A stretch of DNA of 14,326 nucleotides. It comes from CAJXVY01 sp965660355. Its GTDB lineage: Bacteria; Actinomycetota; Actinomycetes; Actinomycetales; Microbacteriaceae. Location of the stretch: the NCBI GenBank assembly GCA_965660355.1, contig CBFHZN010000026.1:1-14326 (forward strand), in the 5' to 3' direction. Below the pieces are notes generated by a model, which ran no database searches, was not told the origin of the DNA, and saw only the letters and a list, made by a program, of their open reading frames with translations. The translations under genes and the position numbers were made by a program. This document shows, piece by piece, positions 7,972 to 12,982 of the stretch (its first letter is position 1; each line of letters begins with the position of its first letter).

Positions 7972-8060
7972 AGGCGGACATTTGTGGAGGTTTCAGGCGG
8001 ACATTTGCGGAAATGTATAACAGAACCGCTGCAAAATGTATATTAGGCGCACATTATTTG
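7972..8060 (+). repeat. Direct repeats AGGCGGACATTTGYGGA (two close copies, one degenerate)
   Basis: Copy 1 is at 7972-7988 and copy 2 at 7995-8011; they differ at one base out of 17 and start 23 bases apart, close to two helical turns. A degenerate third copy (AGGCGCACATTATTTG, 8045-8060) starts 50 bases further. The spacing on one face of the helix suggests binding sites for a regulator acting on the downstream lysis promoter. Which protein binds cannot be told from the sequence. Confidence 0.7.
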
Positions 8061-8063
8061 CAG
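8029..8063. repeat. Inverted repeat CTGCAAAATGT ... ACAT(TA)TTTGCAG
   Basis: The arms CTGCAAA (8029-8035) and TTTGCAG (8057-8063) pair perfectly, and ATGT/ACAT extends the stem past a TA bulge. The degenerate third AGGCG repeat lies in the loop and right arm. Confidence 0.5.
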
Positions 8064-8076
8064 GATGAGCCTCAGA

Positions 8077-8100
8077 AAATATGACTGTTCTGTCATATTT
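8077..8100. repeat. Perfect 9-bp inverted repeat AAATATGAC-TGTTCT-GTCATATTT
   Basis: Arms at 8077-8085 and 8092-8100 with a six-base centre. It is AT-rich and lacks a following U-run, so an operator is more likely than a terminator. Confidence 0.6.
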
Positions 8101-8139
8101 GACCCCTAATGCATCAGAATTCAGAGTTTTAATGCACTA

Positions 8140-8166
8140 ATCTGCAAGCTCATGCAGATGTAAAAT
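8140..8166 (+). promoter_or_regulatory. Endolysin promoter with overlapping dyad operator; leaderless start
   Basis: TAAAAT (8161-8166) matches five of six -10 bases and lies six bases before ATG 8173, so transcription would begin on the A of the start codon. No Shine-Dalgarno sequence precedes the gene. A perfect 7-bp dyad ATCTGCA-AGCTCA-TGCAGAT (8140-8159) fills the -35 to -10 interval, which is where a repressor or activator would sit. No recognisable -35 hexamer is present. Confidence 0.6.
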
Positions 8167-8172
8167 GGACTT

Positions 8173-8766
8173 ATGACATGGCAACATCCAATTCACCCAG
8201 TAAAAATTACGGATCACTACGGCGACAATCAGCCTCCGAGAACTTCACCTCACAGGGGAACTGATTATGTAACTACAAATAAAGGATTGCTCGAAGCAGT
8301 CAATGATGCCCAGGTGGTTGATATCTATTGGTCAGACTGCCTCGGTTGGGTTTGTGCGATAGAAATAGAGGGTAGCGATTGGGTGGTTTCCTATTGCCAT
8401 TTGAACTGTCACCAGCATGGGATAAATTGCACCGGTCACAATGACGGAACAACCTGCATGAAAAATCTCCAGGTCGGGGACAAAGTAAAAGCAGGGCAAC
8501 CAGTTGGAAGGCAGGGCAACAGCGGAGATTGTTCGAGAGGCCAGCATTGTCATCTGGTTTTAGGTAAGTCCAAGAGATCAGCCGTATGGGGCAAGACTTG
8601 GGATGCCTATAAATACATCCAGAAGCAAATCGAAAAAAACGAAAAAGCTAAAAGCAAATTGACAAAAAAACCAAAGCCTATCAAGCTCACACCACTTGAG
8701 AAGCTGATGAGGGCAGGGGTAAAGATTGGAACCATATGGACTTGGGCAAAATCAAAAAGAGATTGA
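8173..8766 (+). CDS. Endolysin, M23-family zinc metallopeptidase
   Basis: The 197-residue protein is a LytM-type peptidase that would cut peptidoglycan cross-bridges or stems. Zinc ligands are visible as H27 and D31 (SPHRGTDY) and H127 (QHCHLVL); H125 and H76 (SYCHL) occupy the usual catalytic histidine positions, and GDKVKAGQPVGRQGNSG matches the glycine-rich barrel strands of the family. The C-terminal 60 residues are lysine-rich and may bind the wall or membrane. There is no signal peptide, so release would depend on a holin. Eight cysteines, most in an insertion after H76 (residues 79-95, with C79, C86, C95 and H80, H82, H89), are unusual for this family. The gene opens the lysis cassette and overlaps the next gene by 31 bases. 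Confidence 0.9.
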   Translation: MTWQHPIHPVKITDHYGDNQPPRTSPHRGTDYVTTNKGLLEAVNDAQVVDIYWSDCLGWVCAIEIEGSDWVVSYCHLNCHQHGINCTGHNDGTTCMKNLQVGDKVKAGQPVGRQGNSGDCSRGQHCHLVLGKSKRSAVWGKTWDAYKYIQKQIEKNEKAKSKLTKKPKPIKLTPLEKLMRAGVKIGTIWTWAKSKRD

Positions 8767-9035
8767 AGCGATTTCTAAGTGATGGCAAAGATGCAATTTT
8801 CTTTTTAGGAAAACCGAATCACAACTCAAAAGATGGATGGCGGTTCAGAAGGCAGCTAATCTTTGGAGGTTATCGGCTATCAGTAGCAATGATTATCTTC
8901 GGAGGGCTCACCTTTTTATGGGATACCGATGTAAGTAACACCCTTATAGTCTCAGGGACATCGATGATCAGCATCATCCTGTCAGCTTATGTCGCCGGTG
9001 CTACGATTGAGGACAGAGGAAAGAGAGAACCATGA
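8736..9035 (+). CDS. Two-TM membrane protein of the lysis cassette
   Basis: The 99-residue protein has a very basic N-terminus (KIKKRLKRFL), a first membrane segment at residues 47-62 (RLSVAMIIFGGLTFLW) and a second at about 69-90, then a short charged tail. Proteins with this two-helix plan ending in '[AG]A..ED..KR' are frequent beside actinophage endolysins and are thought to act as holin, antiholin or a related membrane partner. It overlaps the endolysin by 31 bases and the next gene by four (ATGA), so all three should be co-translated. Only a weak GGA precedes the start. The lysis role comes from topology and position. Confidence 0.7.
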   Translation: MDLGKIKKRLKRFLSDGKDAIFFLGKPNHNSKDGWRFRRQLIFGGYRLSVAMIIFGGLTFLWDTDVSNTLIVSGTSMISIILSAYVAGATIEDRGKREP

Positions 9036-9253
9036 AATTATTTAGTAAGACCTTTGCAATTTATGCAGGGGAGAGAGCTGTAAAGACTCTATTCCAAACC
9101 TTTTTGGCTTTGGTAGGTGGTCAACAGCTGCAGGTTTTTGAGGCTGACTGGGTGAGCCTAATCGGATTGTCACTCGGTGCAGCCGTTTTATCAATCGCCA
9201 CTTCAGTAGTTACAAAAAGCAAATTGACATCAACCCCAGAGGATGTAAACTAA
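9032..9253 (+). CDS. Holin, r1t-like
   Basis: The 73-residue protein resembles r1t-type holins: AERAVKTLFQTFLALVGG-like first helix (here residues 13-30, GERAVKTLFQTFLALVGG), an acidic turn with F-x-x-D-W (residues 36-40), and a second hydrophobic helix VSLIGLSLGAAVLSIATSVV (41-60) with a short polar tail. Holins of this type form pores in the cytoplasmic membrane and release the endolysin to the wall. It is the last gene before a hairpin and a terminator. The start overlaps the preceding stop as ATGA. Confidence 0.85.
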   Translation: MKLFSKTFAIYAGERAVKTLFQTFLALVGGQQLQVFEADWVSLIGLSLGAAVLSIATSVVTKSKLTSTPEDVN

Positions 9254-9256
9254 TAC

Positions 9257-9273
9257 TGCTCCATTTAGGAGTA
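9257..9273 (+). repeat. Small hairpin after the holin gene
   Basis: TGCTCC-ATTTA-GGAGTA can form a 6-bp stem including one G-U pair, four bases after the holin stop codon. The following bases (ATCATTTAG) do not form a good U-tract, so it is probably a 3'-end stabilising or minor termination structure. Confidence 0.4.
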
Positions 9274-9302
9274 ATCATTTAGTTCCTTTCTGATTGGTTG
9301 GG

Positions 9303-9335
9303 AAGCCCCTCGCTCCGGACGGAGTTGGGGGTTTT
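9303..9335 (+). terminator. Rho-independent terminator of the lysis operon
   Basis: The 5' arm AAGCCCCTCGCTCC and 3' arm GGAGTTGGGGGTTTT pair through CTCC/GGAG and CCCC/GGGG around a GGAC loop, with G-U pairs and one mismatch in the middle, and end in TTTT (9332-9335). It separates the rightward lysis genes from the leftward whiB gene and would stop convergent transcription. Confidence 0.8.
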
Positions 9336-9336
9336 C

Positions 9337-9606
9337 CTATATCCGAGATTTTTTTCTCAGTTGCCTTCTTTCATGAGGGGTCATTCCTCCCCAAATCCCA
9401 TACAGCTCATTAGCTTCAAGTGCGTATTGAGCACACTCATCCATGATGGGACACCTCTCGCAGATTTCTTTTGCTGTCTTAGTTGACCAGGATTGCTGAG
9501 TTGTTTCCTCGGGATAGAAAACATCTGGAACTTGAGCACACTCTGGATCTGTCTCAACCATGATTCTGGCGAACTTTAGAAATTGTGATGTGAAAATGTC
9601 TGTCAT
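9337..9606 (-). CDS. whiB: WhiB-family iron-sulfur transcriptional regulator
   Basis: The 89-residue protein carries the family hallmarks: four cysteines C23, C49, C52 and C58 (CxxC then xxxxxC in ICERCPIMDEC) that bind a [4Fe-4S] cluster, the G-I-W-G-G turn at residues 70-74, and a basic C-terminus (HERRQLRKKSRI) expected to contact DNA. Wbl proteins act by binding the primary sigma factor. Start ATG (9606-9604) is chosen because a -10 box TAGGCT lies seven bases before it, which gives a leaderless mRNA; the longer frame upstream has no WhiB homology. It is the only leftward gene seen and diverges from the recombination-replication operon. Phage Wbl proteins can take over host transcription or block superinfection; which applies here is not known. 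Confidence 0.92.
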   Translation of the reverse strand: MTDIFTSQFLKFARIMVETDPECAQVPDVFYPEETTQQSWSTKTAKEICERCPIMDECAQYALEANELYGIWGGMTPHERRQLRKKSRI

Positions 9607-9618
9607 CTGATGTAGCCT
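9590..9618 (+). promoter_or_regulatory. Rightward promoter of the recombination-replication operon
   Basis: GTGAAA (9590-9595, four of six -35 bases), a 17-base spacer and TAGCCT (9613-9618) precede the yqaJ-like gene. The transcript would start near 9625, leaving a short leader that contains AAAGGA. The -10 overlaps the whiB -10 on the other strand. Confidence 0.5.
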
Positions 9619-9642
9619 AATCAGGAAATTGAAAGGATGCAA
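9614..9642 (-). promoter_or_regulatory. Leftward whiB promoter, leaderless
   Basis: Read on the minus strand: TTGCAT (9642-9637), 17 bases, TAGGCT (9619-9614), seven bases, ATG 9606. The TAnnnT box at this distance from the start codon is the standard layout of actinobacterial leaderless genes. The -35 is weak (three of six). Confidence 0.55.
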
Positions 9643-9646
9643 AACA

Positions 9647-10516
9647 ATGAACATCGAGAAAATAAGAAGTGCCAATCTTTTGGGGAACTTCACCCCAGCA
9701 GATCGCGAATGGCATGAGCTAAGAATGAAAGGAATAACTGGCACAGATGCAGGTGCAATTCTTGGGGTCAGTCCATTCTCATCTGCCTACAAAATTTGGG
9801 CAGTCAAGACCGGTCAAATCAAAGATGAGGTCAAACAGAATCAAGCCATGAGGCTAGGGCAACTATTAGAACCAGCCCTGTTGCAACTCTTTATAGAGGA
9901 ACACCCAGAGATGGATGTGTTTGAGGTGGGCACTTATGCTCATGAGGATTATCCATTCATGATTGCTAACCCCGATGGGTTGGCTTGGGAGGATGACAAA
10001 CTCTGGATTATTGAAATCAAAACTTCCAGAAAATATTGGGAGGAAATCCCAAGGCATTACATTGCACAGGTTTTACATTATGCAGATGTGTTTTCAGCAG
10101 ATGGCATCAAGATTGTTTCCTATGCAGGTGGCAACTACAAAGAATGGACTCTCGAATTCACTCAACTAGAGCTGGATTTTCAGAGGGAGTCGCTCAAAGA
10201 GTTTTGGGAAGAGAACATTCAATCTGGAGTAGAACCTTCATGGGATGGTTCTCAAGCAACCTACGAGACCATCAGAGAACTAGCTCGACCAGGTGACCCA
10301 GAGGTTTCAGCTGACTTGGGTTACCTTGGTGTTCAGTTAGCCAATGCACAAAAAGAATCCCAAAGAGTTGAGCAGGAACTCAGACAGCTCAAATCCGCTG
10401 CCCTATCTCAAATGGGCGATGCCAAATTCGGAATGGTGGATCAAGATGGCAAAGAGTATCTGGTTGCTACAAAGCGCCAAAGAGGTGAGGGCAAAGTATG
10501 GCTGGAGGTCAAATGA
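9647..10516 (+). CDS. YqaJ-like recombination exonuclease
   Basis: The 289-residue protein is a PD-(D/E)xK nuclease of the YqaJ/lambda Exo family, which resects double-stranded DNA ends for single-strand annealing. Visible motifs are TGTDAGAILGVSPF (residues 31-44), G-Q-L-L-E at E75, D110 in NPDG, E123-x-K125 in IIEIKTS and Q141-V-L-H-Y145. The C-terminus (about 220-260) is a charged helix. ATG 9647 is preferred because AAAGGA (9632-9637) lies nine bases upstream; a TTG at 9629 is less likely. It is the first gene of the rightward operon and shares it with a putative annealing protein four genes on, the usual Exo/Beta pairing. The stop overlaps the next ATG. Confidence 0.9.
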   Translation: MNIEKIRSANLLGNFTPADREWHELRMKGITGTDAGAILGVSPFSSAYKIWAVKTGQIKDEVKQNQAMRLGQLLEPALLQLFIEEHPEMDVFEVGTYAHEDYPFMIANPDGLAWEDDKLWIIEIKTSRKYWEEIPRHYIAQVLHYADVFSADGIKIVSYAGGNYKEWTLEFTQLELDFQRESLKEFWEENIQSGVEPSWDGSQATYETIRELARPGDPEVSADLGYLGVQLANAQKESQRVEQELRQLKSAALSQMGDAKFGMVDQDGKEYLVATKRQRGEGKVWLEVK

Positions 10517-10692
10517 TTATCGAGGTTGGAGACTTCATCACATTGCACAAAGGGACAACACATGTCACCGGTCAATGTATGGGTTACAGAGTTGACCAAA
10601 GCGGAATGGCTATTGAGGTTTGGATTGATGGATTCCTCACAGCCTTTGAGCTAGGTGAAGATGACAGAGCATGGAGGGTTGAAGATGAGTGA
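10513..10692 (+). CDS. Small conserved-looking protein, 59 residues
   Basis: ATG 10513 overlaps the exonuclease stop as ATGA and has GGAGG (10504-10508) four bases upstream, so it is preferred over the ATG at 10498. The protein begins MIIEVGDFITLHKG and predicts a small beta-barrel-like chain of strands (THVTGQCMGYRV, MAIEVWIDGF, LTAFEL) with an acidic end. No known catalytic motif is recognised. Its position between exonuclease and annealing genes suggests a DNA-metabolism accessory role, but nothing more can be said. Confidence 0.7.
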   Translation: MIIEVGDFITLHKGTTHVTGQCMGYRVDQSGMAIEVWIDGFLTAFELGEDDRAWRVEDE

Positions 10693-10774
10693 CTGCTTTT
10701 GTGATTTGCTAATCGATGACAGAGTGTGCGTAAATTGCATGGAACAACTAACAGAGAGGGAAGAAGATGCCTAA
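10685..10774 (+). CDS. 29-residue CxC...CxxC microprotein
   Basis: ATG 10685 lies six bases after GGAGGG (10673-10678), one of the best ribosome binding sites in the window, and the frame ends in TAA at 10772-10774. It overlaps the preceding gene by eight bases and the following gene by eight. The peptide begins MSDCFCDLLIDDRVCVNC, so C4, C6, C15 and C18 could coordinate one zinc ion; the rest is acidic. Such tiny zinc-knuckle proteins occur in actinophage early regions, with unknown function. The strong site, tight overlaps and patterned cysteines argue it is real. Confidence 0.7.
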   Translation: MSDCFCDLLIDDRVCVNCMEQLTEREEDA

Positions 10775-11279
10775 ATTCAATCCAGCAGACTATGAGCCTG
10801 TGGAGGTAAGACTCCAGAGAGCCATGGAAATCTATAGTGATTTGAGAGTCATCACAGAATGTGTCATTGCAGGTGTGGATGGGAAGTGGCTATTCAAAGC
10901 CTCAATCTATTTGACAGATGCAGATCAGGCAGCAGAACTGCCAAAGGCAACTGGATGGGCTTCAGAGGTTGAGGGTGGCCCTCAGACAGACTTCAAAGCA
11001 GAACTCGGAGAAACATCCGCCATCGGCAGGTGTTTGGCAAACATGGGATTTACCGGTAATAAAAAAGCCCAAACAACAAGGATGACAGCTGAGGAAGCCG
11101 AGAAGGCAAACAAGACAGCCACAAAGCAGGATTGGGTCTTGGAGGCTAGTAAAATGAAAACGCTTGAAGGGCTTAGGAAGCTATACGCTGAGGCAAATGC
11201 CAAAGGTGCAACCCAAGATGAACTCAAGCAGATAAGGGCTAGAGCCGATGAATTCACCGCTGGAGGCAAGCAGGGTTGA
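10767..11279 (+). CDS. Putative single-strand annealing / ssDNA-binding recombination protein
   Basis: The 170-residue protein contains a segment (about residues 20-97) that runs through WLFKASIYLTD and ATGWASEVEGG to GETSAIGRCLANMGFTG. The 'E-T-S-A-I-G-R-x-L-A-x-x-G' motif with a preceding ATGWA strand is characteristic of a family of phage proteins believed to be Rad52/DdrA- or Erf-like annealing factors; it follows an exonuclease here, supporting that view. The C-terminal 60 residues are a charged helical tail. GAGGGAAG lies upstream of ATG 10767. The annealing role is inferred; binding to ssDNA more generally would also fit. Confidence 0.6.
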   Translation: MPKFNPADYEPVEVRLQRAMEIYSDLRVITECVIAGVDGKWLFKASIYLTDADQAAELPKATGWASEVEGGPQTDFKAELGETSAIGRCLANMGFTGNKKAQTTRMTAEEAEKANKTATKQDWVLEASKMKTLEGLRKLYAEANAKGATQDELKQIRARADEFTAGGKQG

Positions 11280-11397
11280 GCTACGGGAAGCCTATTTGTT
11301 GGCGCTCTGGAGGGAAGATTATGAGATGGCTAACTTCTGGAGGAATGAACTCATTGATAGAACTGTCAGCCTCATGAACAAAATTACAGAGGAATAA
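11248..11397 (+). CDS. 49-residue helical protein of unknown function
   Basis: The frame starts at ATG 11248 inside the end of the preceding gene (32-base overlap), with AAGGG (11234-11238) nine bases upstream, and stops at TAA 11395-11397, one base before the next ATG. The peptide is rich in W, E, R and L (LREAYLLALWREDYEMANFW) and predicts two amphipathic helices. Neighbours and gap-free fit suggest a real gene. No function is recognised. Confidence 0.6.
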   Translation: MNSPLEASRVELREAYLLALWREDYEMANFWRNELIDRTVSLMNKITEE

Positions 11398-11745
11398 ATG
11401 CCTAGCCAAAGAATCAAAGGGCTGATTTACAAAAGAGACCAAGGGATTTGCTGGCACTGTGGAACTGATGTGGATGTCACAATCCATCACCGGCAAAACA
11501 GGGGCATGGGTGGCAAAAAAATTGAGGTTGCAGACAGACCAAGTAACCTAATCACCATGTGTCAGCATTTCAATTTTCTGATGGAGTCCGACTTGGAAGC
11601 TGCCAGAGAAGCCAGAGAAAAAGGTCTCAAACTAAAACAAAAGCAATCTCCTGTTTATGCACACATTCAAAGATTTGATGGAACACTTTGGATGCTGGAT
11701 GATCATGGAGGAATGCATAAACTAGAGCAACATAATCTCTTTTGA
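11398..11745 (+). CDS. HNH-type zinc-finger protein, possible endonuclease
   Basis: The 115-residue protein has C18-W-H-C21, then TIHHRQNRGMGG with H30 and H31, S-N50-L-I-T and a second metal side at C55. The HH...N...layout matches small actinophage HNH proteins of the GMGG type. In that group the second zinc pair is usually C-x-x-C; here the fourth position is F58 (CQHFN), so the zinc site may be incomplete or use another ligand. The C-terminal part (LWMLDDHGGMHKL) is beta-like. It starts directly after TAA of the previous gene with AGAGG upstream. A nicking or DNA-repair role is possible but not shown. Confidence 0.7.
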   Translation: MPSQRIKGLIYKRDQGICWHCGTDVDVTIHHRQNRGMGGKKIEVADRPSNLITMCQHFNFLMESDLEAAREAREKGLKLKQKQSPVYAHIQRFDGTLWMLDDHGGMHKLEQHNLF

Positions 11746-11756
11746 AAGGAACTCAA

Positions 11757-12332
11757 TTGAAAATAGGAAGCCTGTTCTCAGGCTATGGAGGACTTGATTT
11801 AGCAGTCGAAAAAATGTTCGATGCTCAAACAGTCTGGCATTGTGAGTGGGAGGATGCTCCGAGCAAGATTCTTGCAGCTCATTGGGATGTTCCAAACTTT
11901 AGAGATGTCTCAAAGGTTGACTTTAGGGAAGTCGAACAAGTTGACATTCTGACAGGTGGGTTTCCCTGCCAAGACTTATCACTAGCCGGCAAGAGAGCTG
12001 GCTTACAACCTGGCACTAGGTCGGGACTCTGGAGTGAGTTCGCTAGGGCTATCGAATCTATAAAACCAAAATATGTAGTAATTGAAAACGTAAGGGGACT
12101 AGTAAGTGCAACAGCAACCAATCCTGATTTGGAACACTGCCCGCTCTGTATGGGAGAAGCCACAGACGGAAAACCTGTTATGCGAGCACTTGGAGGCGTT
12201 CTCGGAAACTTGGCCGACCTCGGGTATGATGCGAAATGGACAGGTGTTCGAGCTGCCGATGCAGGAGCACCACACAACAGATACCGAATCTTCATCCTTG
12301 CCTACCCCAAAGGCTCGCGACTCACAGCCTGA
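11757..12332 (+). CDS. Cytosine-C5 DNA methyltransferase, N-terminal catalytic part (frame ends early)
   Basis: Start TTG 11757 has AAAGGA (11745-11750) six bases upstream and gives MKIGSLFSGYGG, the family's usual N-terminus. Motif I is FSGYGGLD, motif IV is GGFPCQ with catalytic C71, motif VI is ENV (E110-V112), and motif VIII is seen as APHNRYRIFI (R175, R177). It transfers a methyl group from AdoMet to cytosine C5. At residue 191 the frame meets TGA (12330-12332), although the target-recognition and motif X parts follow in another frame. The encoded 191-residue product alone should lack target recognition. Either a frameshift joins the halves or they form two subunits. Confidence 0.9.
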   Translation: MKIGSLFSGYGGLDLAVEKMFDAQTVWHCEWEDAPSKILAAHWDVPNFRDVSKVDFREVEQVDILTGGFPCQDLSLAGKRAGLQPGTRSGLWSEFARAIESIKPKYVVIENVRGLVSATATNPDLEHCPLCMGEATDGKPVMRALGGVLGNLADLGYDAKWTGVRAADAGAPHNRYRIFILAYPKGSRLTA

Positions 12333-12879
12333 AGGATACGAGGCAGGGCTGAGACGCTCACAGCCACAAGTGGGAACTGTCGCTAAGGCTATTGCCGATG
12401 GTGATGACAGAATCAACTTGCCTACGCCAACCACAAGGGACTACAAAGACGGATCAGCAGAACATCAGAGAGACGGAGAAGTTCAGACTGACACAGTAGC
12501 CAGAGCGGTGTTCAATAGCGGAGAAGTCTTGCTCCCAACCACTCGCACCTCGATGAAGAACGGAGCGACTCAGAAGGAGATAGACGCTGGCAACCCTAAG
12601 CACCGAATCGAAGCGGTCACCAACTGGGGAAAGTTTGAACCTGCAATCAAACGCTGGGAGGCTGTCTTGGGCAGACCTGCTCCAGAGCCTACGAAACCGG
12701 ATGGGAAAGAAAACGCTCATAGGTTGTCTTCTCGGTTTACTGAGTGGATGATGGGAGTCCCTGAAGGCTGGATAACAGATGTCGGTCTATCAAGAAACGA
12801 TGAGCTAAAGGCTTGCGGTAACGGAGTTGTTCCGCAGCAAGCTGAGCTGGCATTGAGGATCTTGTTGTCAGATGGCTAG
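12259..12879 (+). pseudogene. Cytosine-C5 methyltransferase, C-terminal part in +1 frame
   Basis: From about 12298 this frame carries the missing half: LPTPKARDSQPEG, LPTPTTRDYKDG and LLPTTRTSM units typical of phage methyltransferase target-recognition regions, then RLSSRFTEWMMGVPEGW and KACGNGVVPQQAELAL, which is motif X. The junction is at 12298-12310, where TTGCCTACCCCA reads LAYP in the first frame and LPTP in the second. The first ATG that could start a separate polypeptide is 12259, without a good ribosome binding site (nearest GG-rich run about 14 bases upstream). It could be a subunit, a +1 frameshift product or decayed remains. Both halves otherwise look free of stops and well conserved in motif, so decay would be recent. 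Confidence 0.75.
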
Positions 12880-12880
12880 T

Positions 12881-12919
12881 AGAATAAAAACAGGCCGAGA
12901 GCGTGTAACTCCCGACCTG
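12881..12919 (-). terminator. Strong intrinsic terminator on the minus strand
   Basis: Minus-strand RNA: CAGGUCGGGAG, loop UUACACG, CUCUCGGCCUG, then UUUUUAUUCU. All 11 positions pair (two as G-U) and a U-tract follows directly. The same DNA on the + strand has two C-A mismatches and no U-tract, so it acts leftward. No leftward gene lies upstream, which leaves a small RNA as its likeliest client. Confidence 0.75.
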
Positions 12920-12966
12920 CTAAATACCGACAGAGTAGGTGTCGGCAGTTCTTATTCTGCCACACC
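12881..12966 (-). ncRNA. Candidate minus-strand antisense RNA upstream of the initiator gene
   Basis: Read leftward, the element contains a hairpin (12966-12938: GGTGT/GGCAG arms around AATAAGAA, one bulged G) and then an intrinsic terminator (12919-12881). The two non-pairing positions in the terminator stem on the + strand are C-A, which become G-U pairs on the minus strand, so the fold favours a leftward RNA. It would overlap the leader of the replication gene in antisense. No strong promoter could be located (TACTCT at 12975-12970 and TAGAGT at 13022-13017 are weak candidates), so the 5' end is uncertain. Confidence 0.5.
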
Positions 12967-12971
12967 GGGAG
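12938..12971 (+). promoter_or_regulatory. Leader hairpin next to the initiator ribosome binding site
   Basis: GGTGT (12938-12942), bulged C, GGCAG / CTGCC, ACACC (12962-12966) give a 10-bp stem that ends two bases before GGGAGAG of the ribosome binding region. Bases CTCCCG at 12909-12914 could instead pair with CGGGAG at 12966-12971 and hide part of that region, while the same bases also belong to the terminator stem, so two alternative folds exist. Confidence 0.45.
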
Positions 12972-12982
12972 AGTAGGAACAA

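Larger units (their letters stand above)
7811..8172. other. Non-coding control region rich in repeats (362 bases)
   Basis: No convincing gene is found on either strand. The stretch holds at least five inverted repeats, three related direct repeats (listed separately) and the endolysin promoter at its right end. It separates the tail operon from the lysis cassette and probably integrates regulatory inputs for lysis timing. Confidence 0.7.

Noticed and set aside
8081..8140. Tiny frame ATGACTGTTCTGTC... (19 codons)
   Set aside because: Begins inside the 9-bp dyad, has no ribosome binding site and no recognisable features.
7811..8172. Attachment site or cos site in the repeat region
   Set aside because: No integrase or terminase nearby and no recognisable core; the repeats fit regulation better.
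9298..9486. Plus-strand frame over the terminator and whiB
   Set aside because: Antisense shadow of whiB crossing a terminator, no binding site or recognisable protein features.
9607..9744. Longer whiB reading frame starting at 9744
   Set aside because: The extra 46 residues have no WhiB character and the leaderless promoter lies directly before ATG 9606.
12891..12971. tRNA-like set of three hairpins on the minus strand (D-, anticodon- and T-arm-like)
   Set aside because: No acceptor stem can be formed, the T-loop lacks TTC and the anticodon-like loop has no U33; the hairpins also overlap. A small RNA with terminator explains it better.
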